Source: Ruminococcaceae bacterium UBA3710
GTDB taxonomy: Bacteria; Bacillota; Clostridia; Oscillospirales; Acutalibacteraceae
DNA length: 15,361 nt
Direction of reading: 5' to 3'
NCBI GenBank assembly: GCA_002371985.1
Contig: DFHZ01000060.1
Span: 1 to 15,361, forward strand
Both the position numbers and the translations under genes were made by a program. Positions 14,464-15,361 of this stretch are shown here, in pieces (position 1 is the first letter of the stretch; every line of letters begins with the position of its first letter). The notes below the pieces were generated by a model. The model was not told where the DNA came from and ran no database searches. It was given only the letters and a program-made list of their open reading frames with translations.

Positions 14464-15105
14464 TTATTCTGCCGGTTCTTGAGGAATATCGTTGACGGTT
14501 TCGGTTGTGTTCATTCCGTCTAATTTCATTATTGCGTCAAAGTAATTAATTTTAGCACAGCTGTGATACGGAGCAACCCAAAGAACACCGATACCAAGGC
14601 ACATAGCACCTACAATGTACCAACCGATAAACGAAAGGTCTAAAACAAACAAATCTAACTTATGACCTCTTGTAAGGCGTTGGCTTTCGTCAAGGCAAGC
14701 CTTCCAGTCATATTCAGGATGTTCGTTTGCAATGTAGTATGCCATTGAGTAAGCGTAAGTTTTTACAATTCCCGGGAATATGAAGAGCAATGTCCATAAT
14801 GTAATAAATAGATTTGCGAGGAAACCGAGTATAAGGTTTCTTCCCAAGTTTTCACGGAAGCCTTTGAACATATCCTCTATGTTGATGATGTTGTTGCCTC
14901 TTAAAAGAGAAACAAAAACCGATGTAACACCAACTACGAGCGGACCTTCAACGAGCATAGCCGGAACACCGCCGCAATACGATGCGACGCCTATTATTGC
15001 CGACTCAATCAAGAGAATTAAAAGAGCCATAAGCCAAGTGCTGCCGAAAATGTTGTTTCCGAGTTGTAATTTTGCATTTTGTTTAATAATTTGTCTTGAA
15101 ATCAT
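14464..15105 (-). CDS. DUF975 family integral membrane protein
   Basis: 213 residues. The family is recognised by FIFPGIVKTYAYSMAYYI (108-125), the SQRLTRGHKLDLFVLDLSFIGW segment (141-162), and GIGVLWVAPY (171-180). Hydrophobic stretches at about 22-42, 47-68, 91-113 and 150-178 predict a multi-span protein of the cytoplasmic membrane. The N-terminus (MISRQIIKQNAKLQL) matches the charged cytosolic start usual for this family. No catalytic residues are visible and the function of DUF975 proteins is not established. The ATG at 15105 has AAAGGAG ten bases upstream. It is a single-gene unit with a strong divergent promoter at 15128-15156 and the shared terminator at its 3' end. The C-terminal tail (about 190-213) is acidic and polar. 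Confidence 0.88.
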   Translation of the reverse strand: MISRQIIKQNAKLQLGNNIFGSTWLMALLILLIESAIIGVASYCGGVPAMLVEGPLVVGVTSVFVSLLRGNNIINIEDMFKGFRENLGRNLILGFLANLFITLWTLLFIFPGIVKTYAYSMAYYIANEHPEYDWKACLDESQRLTRGHKLDLFVLDLSFIGWYIVGAMCLGIGVLWVAPYHSCAKINYFDAIMKLDGMNTTETVNDIPQEPAE

Positions 15106-15127
15106 AATTCAACACTCCTTTGAGAGT

Positions 15128-15156
15128 ATTATAACAAAGCGAACAGTAAAAATCAA
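15128..15156 (-). promoter_or_regulatory. Sigma-A promoter for the DUF975 gene
   Basis: On the minus strand TTGATT (15151-15156), a 17-base spacer, then TATAAT (15128-15133), preceded by TG in the extended -10 position (TGTTATAAT). A start near 15121 gives a leader of about 16 bases, just enough for the ribosome site. Confidence 0.8.
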
Positions 15157-15181
15157 CCATTAAAAGTATTGCAAAAAAATA

Positions 15182-15210
15182 TTGACAAATTTGCAAAATA
15201 GCGATATAAT
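15182..15210 (+). promoter_or_regulatory. Consensus sigma-A promoter for rpsL
   Basis: TTGACA (15182-15187), a 17-base spacer, then TATAAT (15205-15210): both boxes are perfect. An A-rich tract (15173-15179) directly upstream resembles an UP element. The start would fall near 15217, leaving a leader of about 62 bases. This strength suits a ribosomal protein operon. Confidence 0.9.
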
Positions 15211-15220
15211 ATGCGAGTAT

Positions 15221-15242
15221 GCGAAATTGTACGCAGTTTCGT
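15221..15242 (+). promoter_or_regulatory. Possible hairpin in the rpsL leader
   Basis: GCGAAA (15221-15226) can pair with TTTCGT (15237-15242), including one G-U pair, around a ten-base loop. A rival TGCG/CGCA pairing (15220-15223 with 15232-15235) exists. It lies at the 5' end of the mRNA and might affect stability or regulation; there is no known match. Confidence 0.3.
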
Positions 15243-15278
15243 TATGCCCAAAATTTAATGGAAAGGAGTAATGTAGAA

Positions 15279-15361
15279 GTGCCAACCTTTAACCAGTTAG
15301 TTCGCAGCGGTCGTGAAACTGTTGAGAAAAAGGCTAAGGCTCCTGCTCTTTTGAAGGGTTA
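15279..15361 (+). CDS. rpsL: Ribosomal protein S12, N-terminal part
   Basis: Only 27 codons are in the window; the gene continues beyond it. The translation begins MPTFNQLVRSGRETVEKK and then AKAPALLKG, which is the N-terminus of bacterial S12, the small-subunit protein at the decoding centre. The start is GTG: AAAGGAG at 15262-15268 is ten bases ahead, while an ATG at 15271 is followed at once by TAG. This is usually the first gene of the str operon (rpsL, rpsG, fusA, tuf), and the consensus promoter immediately upstream fits that; the other genes are not in view. Confidence 0.93.
   Translation, partial: MPTFNQLVRSGRETVEKKAKAPALLKG

Noticed and set aside
15271..15276. ATG at 15271 as the rpsL start
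   Set aside because: It is followed immediately by TAG and is not in the S12 frame; the GTG at 15279 gives the canonical MPTFNQL start.
1..15361. A new defence, mobile or biosynthetic system
   Set aside because: Nearly every gene belongs to a recognised housekeeping family, there are no transposase, integrase, phage or toxin genes, no repeat arrays, and base composition looks even by eye across the window.

Overview
The window looks like housekeeping chromosome from an AT-rich, endospore-forming member of the Clostridia (Bacillota). The reasons are a spoVFA-spoVFB pair for spore dipicolinic acid, strong purine-rich Shine-Dalgarno sites, several GTG starts, YfnB-like, DUF975 and DUF2628 proteins, and sigma-A promoters with near-consensus boxes. 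A gut clostridium of the Oscillospiraceae or Ruminococcaceae type is my guess; the sequence does not prove the family.

Layout. (1) 1-3430, plus strand: the end of an operon holding the tail of a hexapeptide-repeat (GlmU-like) protein, a Nudix hydrolase, a membrane protein with two zinc-binding modules and a DUF2628-like segment, galU, and a YfnB/YjjG-type HAD phosphatase. It ends in a perfect 12-bp hairpin terminator that also serves the opposing strand. (2) 3433-6065, minus strand: cca (tRNA CCA-adding enzyme), a hairpin terminator, then spoVFA and spoVFB. A possible sporulation-type promoter for spoVFAB lies inside the cca terminator. (3) 6066-6166: divergent cca/murC promoter region in which the two proposed promoters overlap. 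(4) 6167-14388, plus strand: six closely packed genes, murC, an AlaX-like alanyl-tRNA editing protein, prmA, prfB, an ABC exporter half-transporter and an ABC-F ATPase, closed by a hairpin terminator at 14410-14441. (5) 14464-15105, minus strand: a DUF975 membrane protein. (6) 15106-15278: back-to-back sigma-A promoters, one for DUF975 and a consensus TTGACA/17/TATAAT promoter for rpsL, whose first 27 codons close the window.

How the genes relate. Much of the window serves translation: CCA addition, removal of mischarged alanyl-tRNA, methylation of ribosomal protein L11, stop-codon release, a ribosome-type ABC-F ATPase and ribosomal protein S12. MurC (peptidoglycan) and GalU (UDP-glucose) serve the envelope. 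SpoVFA/B serve the spore.

Start corrections: spoVFB is best started at 4011, spoVFA at GTG 4823 and prfB at 9613, each because of a well-placed ribosome binding site. No mobile element, phage, CRISPR array, tRNA or rRNA was seen, and no gene set here looks like a new defence or biosynthetic system. The more unusual points are the two-zinc-module membrane protein, an RF2 gene without the usual autoregulatory frameshift, the promoter/terminator overlap ahead of spoVFA, and the rpsL leader.
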